A stretch of 64,000 nt of DNA, from contig NZ_CP109485.1 in NCBI RefSeq assembly GCF_035918235.1, forward strand, positions 744,001 to 808,000. Reading direction: 5' to 3'. Source of the stretch: Streptomyces sp. NBC_01445. GTDB lineage: Bacteria; Actinomycetota; Actinomycetes; Streptomycetales; Streptomycetaceae. Positions within the stretch are counted from its first letter, which is position 1. Every line of letters begins with the position of its first letter. Of this stretch, positions 9,081 through 16,510 are shown one piece after another. The notes beneath the pieces are model-generated. The model made no database searches, was not told the origin of the DNA, and was given only the letters and a program-made list of their open reading frames with translations. The translations under genes and the position numbers were made by a program.

Positions 9081-9127
9081 TATCAACGATACAGCACGAG
9101 CGATACCATCGATAATATCAGTGATAC
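9081..9127. promoter_or_regulatory. Repeated TATCA-N2-GATAC sites in the TetR/QorB-like divergent promoter
   Basis: TATCAACGATAC at 9081-9092 and TATCAGTGATAC at 9116-9127 are near-palindromic and 35 bp apart; the AT-rich stretch between them contains another GATAC and an ATCGAT. This is unusually AT-rich for the window and fits operators for the adjacent TetR protein. Inference only. Confidence 0.55.
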
Positions 9128-9168
9128 GCTAAATGCGATTTCACTGGAACCACGCATGGGAGCAAATC

Positions 9169-10032
9169 ATGATCGTCGTGACCGGAGCGACCGGAAAGCT
9201 CGGGCGTCAGATCGTCGAGAGCCTGCTGACACACGTACCCGCGGACCGGGTCGGCGTCAGTGTCCGCGACCCGCAGAAGGCGCAGGACCTCGCGGACCGG
9301 GGAGTACGTGTACGGCAAGGCAGTTTCAGCGACGCGGCCGGTCTCGCTCACGCCTTCGAGGGCGCCTCGCAAGTGCTGATCGTCTCCGTCGACAAGATGG
9401 GCGAGGAGGCCGTGCGGCAGCATCGCGCCGCAATCGAGGGCGCGGTCGCGGCGGGCGCCCGGCGCATCCTCTACACCAGCCACATGGGCGCGAGCACCAC
9501 GTCGCATTTCGAGCCCTGCCGCGACCACGCCGCCACCGAAGAGGCCCTGCGGACCTGCGGTGTGCCGTACACCGCGCTGCGCAACGGCTTCTACGCCACG
9601 AGCGCGCTGCAGTTCCTGGGGCATGGGCTGGAGTCCGGTGAGGCAGAACTCCCCGCGGACGGGCCGGTGAGCTGGACCGCGCACGCCGACCTCGCCGACG
9701 CGGCGGCCGCCGTCCTCGCCGACGAGGGCCGCTTCGACGGCCCGACCCCGCCGCTCACCGCCGCGCAGGCGCTGACCTTCGACGACATCGCCGGCATCGC
9801 GTCGGAAGCGCAAGGCCGCAGCGTCAAGAGGATCACGACACCTGATGACGCGTTCCGCGAGCAGCTCGTGGGCCACGGCATCCCCGCCGAGGCTGCCGAC
9901 CAGCTGCTCGGCGTCTTCACCGCCAGCCGCGCGGGCGAGTTCGCAACAGTCGACCCAACGCTCGCCGACCTGATCGGGCGCGAACCCACCCCCCTGAGCA
10001 CGGTGTTGCGCGAGCACCTGGGCGGCAACTGA
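9169..10032 (+). CDS. NmrA-like NAD(P)H-dependent oxidoreductase (QorB/YtfG type)
   Basis: 287 residues beginning MIVVTGATGKLG, the Rossmann dinucleotide-binding loop. The order of conserved blocks (VRDPQKAQDLA, VRQGSFSDAAGL, QHRAAIEGAVAAGARRILYTS, GVPYTALRNGFYA) follows the E. coli quinone oxidoreductase QorB (YtfG). Family members reduce quinones using NADPH. The start at 9169 has GGGAG 8 nt upstream; a further-upstream ATG at 9133 would add 12 unrelated residues. It is divergent from the TetR gene at 9079 and probably derepressed by a quinone or electrophile. Confidence 0.88.
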   Translation: MIVVTGATGKLGRQIVESLLTHVPADRVGVSVRDPQKAQDLADRGVRVRQGSFSDAAGLAHAFEGASQVLIVSVDKMGEEAVRQHRAAIEGAVAAGARRILYTSHMGASTTSHFEPCRDHAATEEALRTCGVPYTALRNGFYATSALQFLGHGLESGEAELPADGPVSWTAHADLADAAAAVLADEGRFDGPTPPLTAAQALTFDDIAGIASEAQGRSVKRITTPDDAFREQLVGHGIPAEAADQLLGVFTASRAGEFATVDPTLADLIGREPTPLSTVLREHLGGN

Positions 10033-10134
10033 TCCACACCCCCGTACGAGCGTTGAGCATCGGGCCCGTCGACGTCAGGTTCCACCGTGCTGGTGGGCCC
10101 GCAGCGGCGGGGCGGGCGTGGGTGCCGGGGACTG

Positions 10135-10740
10135 TCAATCGCCGCTCGGCCACGCGACCAGCGCCAGCTCGGCCACCTGGGACAGCTCATGCGCATCAGC
10201 TCCGTCCCGCGCGCGCTGCGAGAGTCCCTGCACGATCGTGGCGAAGTAGGACGCCAGGGCCGACGCATCGGTCCCAGCCTGCAGCTCCCCTTCTCCCTCA
10301 GCCCGGCGCAGCCGCTCCTCGATGGCGGCGACGCCCGTGTTGCGCACGTCGCGCAGGAACTTCGCGATCTCCTCGTCATGCACGGTGACGTTGGTGGCCG
10401 CGCTGATGGCCAGGCAGCCCGGCGGGTGGGACGGATCCGCGTAGACCGCCGCCGCCTCACGCAGGATCCGCGACACGGCTCCGCGGGCCGTCGGCTCCTC
10501 GGCCAGCGCACGCGCCGGGAAGGACCCCATCGGCGACCGCCCGTACACCTCGACGGCCTCCCTGAAGAGCGCCTTCTTGTCGCCGAACGCCGCGTAGAGG
10601 CTGCCCGGGCGGATGCCCATCGCCACCGTCAGCTCCCCCAGGGACGTCGCCTCGAAGCCGCGCTCCCAGAACAGCCGGATGGCCGCCCACAGCGCCGCGT
10701 CCCGGTCGAACGTGCGCGGACGTCCTCGTGCATTGCTCAT
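10135..10740 (-). CDS. TetR-family transcriptional regulator
   Basis: About 201 residues, MSNARGRPRTFDRDAALWAA at the N-terminus, with the recognition helix region LTVAMGIRPGSLYAAFGDKKALF. The GRPR.FD opening and the PPGCLAISA segment in the C-terminal domain are typical of the TetR subgroup that controls oxidoreductases and efflux. Starts at 10740 or 10749 or 10767 are all possible; the first gives the canonical N-terminus. It ends about 100 bp from the end of the convergent QorB-like gene. Its own promoter carries two CACTCAA repeats. Confidence 0.88.
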   Translation of the reverse strand: MSNARGRPRTFDRDAALWAAIRLFWERGFEATSLGELTVAMGIRPGSLYAAFGDKKALFREAVEVYGRSPMGSFPARALAEEPTARGAVSRILREAAAVYADPSHPPGCLAISAATNVTVHDEEIAKFLRDVRNTGVAAIEERLRRAEGEGELQAGTDASALASYFATIVQGLSQRARDGADAHELSQVAELALVAWPSGD

Positions 10741-10751
10741 GCTGACCATTC

Positions 10752-10805
10752 TAGAGCGTTCACTCAAAAACTCATGCTACGGTCCTTTCTTGATCGGTCA
10801 CTCAA
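10752..10805. promoter_or_regulatory. Candidate operators: TAGAG-N6-CTCAA palindrome and a second CGGTCACTCAA copy
   Basis: CGTTCACTCAA at 10757-10767 and CGGTCACTCAA at 10795-10805 are direct repeats 38 bp apart. The first is part of an imperfect palindrome, TAGAG-CGTTCA-CTCAA. They sit between the TetR gene at 10740 and the divergent small membrane protein gene at 10843, in the expected place for autoregulation. Confidence 0.5.
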
Positions 10806-10842
10806 CAATTAGCGCGAACTCGGTCAGGGGGGTTCTCAGCCC

Positions 10843-11289
10843 ATGAACGGACATCTCGACGGGCATCTGGACGGACACCTGAACAGGCGGCTGGAGAGGC
10901 ATCCCAGCGGGCAGCTCGGCGGGCAGCTCACCGCGCACCGCCACGACGAGGGGCACACCGTCGCCGGGTGGGCCGGCTTCGCGGTTGCCACGGCCGGGGC
11001 GATCGTCACCGGGCTCGGCATCTGCGGCTGGCGCCCGGGGATCTGGCTGGGGATCTGCGCCCTGGCCGTGGCGGCGCTGGTCACATGGGGTCTGCACCTC
11101 ACGGGCTGGGGCAAGCCGCCGGGCCCGCGACCTTCGGGCCTCAGAGGCCGGGACCGCGCCGCGCGCGACGGGCACGCGGACTGCCTCGGGTGCCGACTGG
11201 CGGGACGACGCGGCGTTCCGATACGCCCGGAATCCGCCCCCGAACCCACCGTCACACCCGCACAAACACCGCCCCCCGCCGACCTCTGA
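10843..11289 (+). CDS. HGxxPAAW-like small membrane protein with GHLD repeats
   Basis: 148 residues. The segment DEGHTVAGWAGFAVATAG followed by two hydrophobic helices (WAGFAVATAGAIVTGLGI and IWLGICALAVAALVTWG) and then GWGKPPGP matches the short streptomycete HGxxPAAW proteins, whose function is unknown. The N-terminus is unusual: GHLDGHLDGHLNRRLER, encoded by imperfect 12-bp tandem repeats (10849-10896). The C-terminal tail after the helices is Arg/Pro-rich and poorly supported. An AGGGGGG stretch about 11 nt upstream may be the ribosome site. Confidence 0.6.
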   Translation: MNGHLDGHLDGHLNRRLERHPSGQLGGQLTAHRHDEGHTVAGWAGFAVATAGAIVTGLGICGWRPGIWLGICALAVAALVTWGLHLTGWGKPPGPRPSGLRGRDRAARDGHADCLGCRLAGRRGVPIRPESAPEPTVTPAQTPPPADL

Positions 11290-11348
11290 CACGGGAGACG
11301 ACCAGGACACACCGGGCGTACATGAACCCGCCCATCACCACCGCTGGC

Positions 11349-11374
11349 ATTATGCAGGTGAATACCTGCATAAT
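11349..11374. promoter_or_regulatory. Perfect palindromic operator overlapping a leaderless promoter
   Basis: Perfect 11-bp arms ATTATGCAGGT and ACCTGCATAAT are separated by 4 nt. The last six bases, CATAAT, resemble a -10 element and lie 7 bp before the GTG at 11381, so the mRNA of the downstream ArsR-type gene may start at its initiation codon. The palindrome fits an autoregulatory ArsR site. Confidence 0.7.
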
Positions 11375-11380
11375 CGGAGG

Positions 11381-12190
11381 GTGAGTTTCGAAGCGACTGC
11401 GATGGACCAGGCATTCAAGGCGCTGGCCGACCCCACCCGGCGGCGGCTGCTCGACCGTCTGCGCGAGCACAACGGCCAGACGTTGCGCGAGCTGTGCGAC
11501 CGCCTGGACATGGCGCGCCAGTCGGCCACCCAGCATCTCGACATCCTCGAGCGGGCCGGCCTCGTGACCGTCGTCCGGCGCGGACGCGAACGGCTTCACT
11601 ACCTCAATCCGGCCCCGATCCACGAGATCGAGGAACGCTGGATCTCCGAGTTCGACAAGCCCCGGCTGCAAGCGATCAGTGCCATCAGGAACCAGGCAGA
11701 GGAGTACGCCATGACCAGCGGATCAGCATCCGTACCGTCCTACGTCTACGTCACCTACATCCGGGCCAGTGCGGAGCAGGTGTGGCAGGCGCTGACGGAC
11801 GCAGACCTGACAGCGCGCTACTGGGGACACGCCAACGTCTCCGACTGGGAGCCGGGCTCGGCCTGGGAGCACCGGCGCGTCGACGGATCGGGGGCCGTCG
11901 ACGTCGTCGGTCAGGTCCTCAAGGCCGAGCCGCCGACGCGCCTGGTCATCACGTTCGAGGACACCCCGGACGCCCAGGCGCCGCGCGACCCGTCCGTCGT
12001 CACCTTCCTCGTCGAGCCGCACGAAGACATCGTCCGGCTCACCGTGACCCACGAGAACCTTCCCAACACGGAGATGCTGAACGGCATTTCACAGGGATGG
12101 CCGGCCGTCCTGGCGAACCTCAAGTCGCTGCTCGAGACCGGCGAGGTGCTCCCGCAGGCACCGTGGGACATGGCCGGCACGCACGCCTGA
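11381..12190 (+). CDS. ArsR-family regulator fused to an SRPBCC/AHSA1 domain
   Basis: 269 residues if started at GTG 11381, 262 if at ATG 11402. Residues about 8-100 form an ArsR winged helix: MDQAFKALADPTRRRLLDRL, then RELCDRLDMARQSATQHLDIL as the recognition region and VVRRGRERLHYL as the wing. After a short linker (about residue 115) an AHSA1-like SRPBCC domain begins, YVTYIRASAEQVWQALTD with WEPGSAWEHRR and a C-terminal GWPAVLANLKSLLE helix. ArsR and SRPBCC proteins are often separate neighbours; here they are one chain, suggesting that the second domain binds the inducer. No metal-binding Cys motif is seen. Likely autoregulated through the palindrome upstream. Confidence 0.85.
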   Translation: MSFEATAMDQAFKALADPTRRRLLDRLREHNGQTLRELCDRLDMARQSATQHLDILERAGLVTVVRRGRERLHYLNPAPIHEIEERWISEFDKPRLQAISAIRNQAEEYAMTSGSASVPSYVYVTYIRASAEQVWQALTDADLTARYWGHANVSDWEPGSAWEHRRVDGSGAVDVVGQVLKAEPPTRLVITFEDTPDAQAPRDPSVVTFLVEPHEDIVRLTVTHENLPNTEMLNGISQGWPAVLANLKSLLETGEVLPQAPWDMAGTHA

Positions 12191-12251
12191 AGCGGCAGGT
12201 ACGACGCCACTCCCCCAGTCACCCCGCGCAGGACTGAAGAAAGAAGACGTG

Positions 12252-12752
12252 ATGGACACCATCCCTCTTCGGGACGCCTACCGCTCGCTGATGGACGCGG
12301 CCGCCACAGTGGCCGGCTCCGGGGGCACGATGCCCGTCCCGCCCACCGGCGAGTGGAACGCCGACCAGATCCTGGCGCACGTCGCCATCGTCAACGCCAC
12401 CACCATCGCGACCGTCGCCGCCGCGTCCTCGGGAGCACCCGCTACGTACGACAACCGCACGGCGCACGACACCTGGACCATCGAGCGCGTCATCGGTCTC
12501 GCCGGTGACAACGCAGGACTCCGTGAGCGCATCCGCCTCCAGGCGGACGCTCTCTGCGCCCTCGCCGGGCCGATGCTGAGCGAGACCGAACTCGACACGC
12601 TGGTGCCGACCTTGCTGCTGTCCCACGACAAGGTCCAGGTCAATCAGCCCCTCCCGCTCAGGGACCTCATCACTGGTCTGGCGGAGGCGGAACTGCCCGG
12701 CCACACGCGGCAACTCCTGTCCCTGATGCCGCCATCGGCGACTGGTAATTGA
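12252..12752 (+). CDS. DinB / maleylpyruvate isomerase-like protein
   Basis: 166 residues starting at ATG 12252; a GTG one codon earlier is equally possible. The pattern GEWNADQILAHVAIVNAT resembles the first helix pair of the DinB/MDMPI four-helix fold, where a conserved His (here in ILAHV) helps bind a metal. The other two metal-binding His residues are not obvious, so it may be a divergent member. It lies between the ArsR-SRPBCC gene and a RibD-like reductase on the same strand; this group is common in actinobacteria but its task is unknown. Confidence 0.6.
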   Translation: MDTIPLRDAYRSLMDAAATVAGSGGTMPVPPTGEWNADQILAHVAIVNATTIATVAAASSGAPATYDNRTAHDTWTIERVIGLAGDNAGLRERIRLQADALCALAGPMLSETELDTLVPTLLLSHDKVQVNQPLPLRDLITGLAEAELPGHTRQLLSLMPPSATGN

Positions 12753-12933
12753 GGGGTGCCAGTTGCCACCTTCCCCCCAGGTGGCTCCGTCGTCGGACAC
12801 CAACCCCTGAGTGGCCCGGTGCACACCGATGATTTTGTGCAGGCTCCGCAGTCATTCAGTCAGTGACAGTGGGGATCCGCGGGCGAGCAGCCGTAGCGGC
12901 CGGCCAGTACGAAGCACACCAGGAGACCGTGAG

Positions 12934-13506
12934 ATGCGCACTCTGATCAGCACCGCCTTCGTCTCGCTCGACGGCGTCGTCGAGGCCCCGGGTGGCGAGC
13001 CCGGCTACCGGAACTCCGGGTGGACCTTCAAGGACGTCGAATTCCTCCCGGAGGCGTTCGAGATCAAGGGCCGCGAGCAGCAGGAGGCCGCCGCCATGAT
13101 GATGGGCCGCGTCAGCTACGAAGCGTTCAGTCCCGTCTGGCCCGGCATGGAGGAGTTCGCCCAGTACAAGGTCATGCCGAAGTACGTCGTCTCCACCACC
13201 CTCACCGAGGACGATCTCGTCGCGGACTGGGGCGAGACCACGATTCTGCGCTCCCTCGACGAGGTCGCCGCGTCGAAGGAGACCGAGGGCGGGCCGATCA
13301 TCATCCACGGCAGCGCCGCCCTCAACCGGAGCCTCTCCGACGCCGGCCTCATCGACCGCTACCACCTGCTCGTCTTCCCGCTACTGCTGGGCGCGGGCAA
13401 GCGGCTGTTCAGCGACGCGGACAAGGACACCCAGAAACTCGAGCTGGTCGAGTCCGAGGCGTACGCCAACGGCTTGCAGAAGCAGGTGTTTGACGTCGTC
13501 CGCTGA
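12934..13506 (+). CDS. Dihydrofolate reductase-like (RibD C-terminal domain) protein
   Basis: 190 residues, MRTLISTAFVSLDGVVEAPGG at the N-terminus, then MMMGRVSYEAFSPVWP and a C-terminal IIIHGSAALNRSLSDAGLID followed by FPLLLGAGKRLF. These are the hallmark blocks of the RibD_C/YyaP group, related in fold to dihydrofolate reductase and the riboflavin reductase domain. They bind NADPH; physiological substrates are mostly unknown. AGGAG lies 8 nt before the ATG. A longer upstream frame is not supported. Confidence 0.85.
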   Translation: MRTLISTAFVSLDGVVEAPGGEPGYRNSGWTFKDVEFLPEAFEIKGREQQEAAAMMMGRVSYEAFSPVWPGMEEFAQYKVMPKYVVSTTLTEDDLVADWGETTILRSLDEVAASKETEGGPIIIHGSAALNRSLSDAGLIDRYHLLVFPLLLGAGKRLFSDADKDTQKLELVESEAYANGLQKQVFDVVR

Positions 13507-13523
13507 CGGCACCGGGTGACGGT

Positions 13524-13826
13524 TCAAGCGGGCTGAGGCGCGTCGGCCTCGTCGGGGGCCGCAGGGCGGATCCGGCCCCGGTCAGGGATTACGACCTGGT
13601 CGGCGGCCGCTGGGCCCGGCGGCTCGCGCGTGATCAGCAGCGTCGTTCGGCCGCGGGTGGCGTCGAGTATGTCCGCGAGCACGGCGGCGGCGGTGTCCGG
13701 GGCGCGTCCCTCGGTGGGCGCGTCCAGGACGAGCACGGGCGGGTCGGCGAGCAGCGCGCGGGCCAGGAGCAGGCGCCTGCTCCTGGCCGCCGACGTCGAA
13801 GACAGCGGCGTCCCCTTTGAATTCAC
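13524..13826 (-). pseudogene. Fragment of an ABC ATPase, CydC-like C-terminus
   Basis: About 100 residues recall only the last part of a nucleotide-binding domain: SRRLLLARALLADPPVLVLDAPTEG (helix after the signature motif and Walker B), then AAAVLADILDATRGRTTLLITR. In actinobacterial CydC the same stretch reads DEPTEGLD with THR later; here the catalytic Glu after Walker B Asp is Ala (VLDAPTEG) and the H-loop His is replaced (ITREPP). No Walker A, no membrane domain. A degraded remnant, separate from the cyd locus at 44-49 kb. Confidence 0.65.
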
Positions 13827-13863
13827 CCGCCGTCACGGTTCCGGTGGTGCTTCCAGGTGTAGG

Positions 13864-14034
13864 TCAACGTGCCCGATCCCCCGGTCGGGGCGCAGGACAG
13901 AACTGACTGGTGCAGGGCACCTTGAATCCGCCGCTGGACAGCGTGGGGTCCGACGAGACCGGACAGTCGAAGTAGCCTCCCCCGCTGACGGTGACGCCCA
14001 GTCGGGCGGTATCCATGTTCGATACCGCCCGCAT
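13864..14034 (-). CDS. Hypothetical 56-residue reading frame, doubtful
   Basis: Starts MRAVSNMDTARLGVTVSGGG and contains three Cys residues (FDCPVSS, VPCTSQFCPAP). I do not recognise it. A GGTGG stretch before the ATG could be a weak ribosome site. It lies between the CydC fragment and the racemase-like gene, in a stretch that looks like degraded sequence, so it may be a remnant of a larger extracellular protein rather than a gene. Confidence 0.2.
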   Translation of the reverse strand: MRAVSNMDTARLGVTVSGGGYFDCPVSSDPTLSSGGFKVPCTSQFCPAPRPGDRAR

Positions 14035-14069
14035 GACGCCACCGTGTGAAGCGGGCCCCTGCCTCTTGT

Positions 14070-14795
14070 TCAGGCGGCCCGCGGCGGCCAGTTCTTGATG
14101 GCCTTCGTACGCGGCGCCGCGTACGTGCGCACCTTCGAGGTGGAGAGGCCGAGGCGGACGAGGGACTCGGCGATGGTGACGGCCGCCGCGACGCCGTCCA
14201 CGACGGGGACGCCCGTGCGCTCGACGACCCGCTCCGTGAGGCCGGCCATGCCGCCGCAACCGAGGCAGATCACCTCGGCCTTGTCACGTTCGACGGCCTG
14301 GGCCGCCTGTTCCACGATGGCCTCGACGGCGGCTTCCGCGTCGCTCTCCAGGTCCAGTACGGCCATTCCGCTGGCCCGCACCGACGCGCAGCGGTCCGCG
14401 AGACCCGCGAGCTTGAGGCGGTCCTCGATGAGCGGCACGGTCCGGTCGAGCGTGGTGACCACGGAGTAGCGGTGGCCGAGGAACTGCGCGGTGCTCGCGG
14501 CGGCTTCCGTGATGTCGACGACCGGGACGTCGAGGAGTTCCTGGAGCCCCTCGCGACCGTGCTCGCCGTACCCGGCCTGGATGACGGCGTCGAAGGGGTG
14601 CGGGTAGGAGCGGACCGCCTCCATCACGGCGACGGCCGCGAGGTAGCTCTCGTAGTTGCCCTCCACGGACTCGGCCCCGAACGGCGGGGTGAGGGGCACG
14701 ATCTCCGTGCCCGGTGAGGCGACGGCGGCGGCCTGGGCGCCGATGCTCTCGGTCATCGAGGCGGTGGTGTTGACATTGACGACGAGGATGCGCAT
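14070..14795 (-). CDS. Asp/Glu/hydantoin racemase-family protein with a single catalytic cysteine
   Basis: 241 residues starting MRILVVNVNTTASMTESI, the hydantoin/allantoin racemase opening. The second catalytic cysteine is present in ICLGCGGMAGL (Cys180). The first, normally Cys in the ACFGDPG segment, is Gly75 here (QAGYGEHG). Two-base racemases use both cysteines, while arylmalonate decarboxylase has Gly at the first place and Cys at the second, so the reaction may not be a simple racemisation. It is followed by the NCS1 transporter gene on the same strand, 66 bp upstream in genome order, and likely acts on its cargo. Confidence 0.75.
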   Translation of the reverse strand: MRILVVNVNTTASMTESIGAQAAAVASPGTEIVPLTPPFGAESVEGNYESYLAAVAVMEAVRSYPHPFDAVIQAGYGEHGREGLQELLDVPVVDITEAAASTAQFLGHRYSVVTTLDRTVPLIEDRLKLAGLADRCASVRASGMAVLDLESDAEAAVEAIVEQAAQAVERDKAEVICLGCGGMAGLTERVVERTGVPVVDGVAAAVTIAESLVRLGLSTSKVRTYAAPRTKAIKNWPPRAA

Positions 14796-14861
14796 TTCTT
14801 GGCTTTCTCTGCTGAGGCCGGCCTGGGCCGAAGGTGGTGCGGGGGGGGTGGCGTGGAGTCG

Positions 14862-16352
14862 TCAGGCGGCGTCGACCGCGATGGCCTCACCGTCGACATC
14901 CCGGGTCGCCTTCTGGCGGTCGGCGAGGACCAGATAGACGACGGCGGAGAGGACCGCGCCGATGAACCAGGAGAACCCCGAAACGGACTTGAAGGCGGGG
15001 ACGAGCGCGATGACGACGGCGACGGCCGCGGCGGGCACGAAGGCGGCGATGGCCTTCAGGTGGAACCCGCGCTGGTAGAAGTAGTCGCCCTGCCGGTCGT
15101 CGGTGTAGAGGTCGGGGACGTTCACGCGGGTCCTGCGGACCAGCCAGTAGTCCGCCATGACGACGCCGAAGATGGGGCCGAGCAGTGCTCCGAGGCCGCC
15201 CAGGAAGTAGTTCACGACGGTCGGGTTGTCGTAGAGGTTCCACGGCAGGATGACCAGGCCGATGACGGCGCTCACCACGCCGCTGCGGCGGAAGTTGAGC
15301 GTGCGCGGGAAGAGGTTGACGAGGGCGTAGATGGGCGCCACGAAGTTCGCCATGAGGTTCACCGCGATCGTCAGCGTGATGAACGCGAGTGAGGCCGCCG
15401 CCATCAGGAACGTGTTGGGGATCGAGCGCACGATGTCCTCGGGCCCGGTGATGACCTCGCCGTTCAGCTTGAACTGGGCCCCGCTCAGCACGACCACGAT
15501 GCCGGCGAAGAACAGCATGTTCACCGGGATGCCGACGAGGTTGCCGCGCACGATCGCCCGGCGGCTCTTGGCGGAGCGCGTGAAGTCGCAGAAGTTGAGC
15601 ACGAAGGTGCCGTAGATGACGACCCAGAGTGCGGCGCTCTCGAAGATCTGGCGCCACATGTCGAGTCCGTGCGGTGCGTGCCCGGTCGACATGGAGATGG
15701 AGCCGTCGGCGCGGATGAACATCCAGATCGCCAGCGCGGACATGGTGATGAGGATCGTCGGCGCCGCGAACGCCATGTACTTGCGGATGAGTTCCATGCC
15801 GTAGCTGACGATGACGACCTGAATGACCCACAGGGTCAGGAACGTTGCCCAGCCCAGGGTCGACAGCCCGAGGATCGAGTTCTCGTCGAGCGAGCGCAGG
15901 CCGGGGAAGAGCACCTTGACGAGCGCGCCCAGCACGGACGCAGCCAGGTACGTCTGGATGCCGAACCACGCGATGGCCACGACGCCACGGACGATGGCCG
16001 GGATCTGCGCTCCCTTGACGCCGAAGGAGATGCGGCTCATGACGGGGAACGGGACACCCGTCTTGCTGCCCATGTATCCCGAGAGGGTCAGGAGCAGGAA
16101 GAGCAGCGCTGACGCGATCGCGAAGGCGGCCAGGATGTTCCAGACGCTCATCCCCAGGGCGAACAGGCCTATCGCGAAAGCGTAGTTGCCGAGGCTGTGC
16201 ACGTCGTTGCCCCAGAGGGTGAAGACGTTGTAGGCGCCCCAGCGACGTCCTTCCTTCTTCGTGGGGGCGAGGTCGGGGCTGTACAGCCCGGGGCTCGTCC
16301 GGGGTTTCCCGTCGACCGCAGCGGTGGGTGGCGATTCGTGCACGGCGGCCAT
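14862..16352 (-). CDS. NCS1-family nucleobase/hydantoin:cation symporter (Mhp1-like)
   Basis: 496 residues with about 12 hydrophobic segments. The N-terminus has SPDLAPTKKEGRRWGAYNVFTLWGNDVHSLGNYAFAIG, the typical NCS1 entry to helix 1 (W..YN...LW). GVKGAQIPAIVRGVVAIAWFGIQTYL matches the family helix 3 region that carries ligand contacts in the hydantoin transporter Mhp1. Substrates of the family include allantoin, hydantoins, uracil and cytosine. The gene precedes the racemase-like gene on the same strand and probably forms a two-gene operon with it. Two TTCCG-type repeats lie just upstream. Confidence 0.88.
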   Translation of the reverse strand: MAAVHESPPTAAVDGKPRTSPGLYSPDLAPTKKEGRRWGAYNVFTLWGNDVHSLGNYAFAIGLFALGMSVWNILAAFAIASALLFLLLTLSGYMGSKTGVPFPVMSRISFGVKGAQIPAIVRGVVAIAWFGIQTYLAASVLGALVKVLFPGLRSLDENSILGLSTLGWATFLTLWVIQVVIVSYGMELIRKYMAFAAPTILITMSALAIWMFIRADGSISMSTGHAPHGLDMWRQIFESAALWVVIYGTFVLNFCDFTRSAKSRRAIVRGNLVGIPVNMLFFAGIVVVLSGAQFKLNGEVITGPEDIVRSIPNTFLMAAASLAFITLTIAVNLMANFVAPIYALVNLFPRTLNFRRSGVVSAVIGLVILPWNLYDNPTVVNYFLGGLGALLGPIFGVVMADYWLVRRTRVNVPDLYTDDRQGDYFYQRGFHLKAIAAFVPAAAVAVVIALVPAFKSVSGFSWFIGAVLSAVVYLVLADRQKATRDVDGEAIAVDAA

Positions 16353-16368
16353 GACACACTCCCGGCGT

Positions 16369-16404
16369 TTCCGTATTGCGGAATAATTTTTCCTTGTTTC
16401 GGAA
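16369..16404. promoter_or_regulatory. Two TTCCG-N5-CGGAA operator-like palindromes
   Basis: TTCCG-TATTG-CGGAA at 16369-16383 is a perfect palindrome; TTCCT-TGTTT-CGGAA at 16390-16404 differs in one base. The sites are 21 bp apart (two helical turns) and lie 17-52 bp upstream of the NCS1 start codon. TTCCG/CGGAA is the kind of site used by IclR-family regulators of allantoin catabolism in streptomycetes; no IclR gene is in this window. Confidence 0.6.
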
Positions 16405-16510
16405 CGGGAGATTACGGGGGGTGGTTGGGGCGGTCAATAGGTCGCTGCCCAGAATTTATTCGCAACCGTGCGACGCTCCACCGTGACATCTCTCACGGCG
16501 TGAAGATTGC

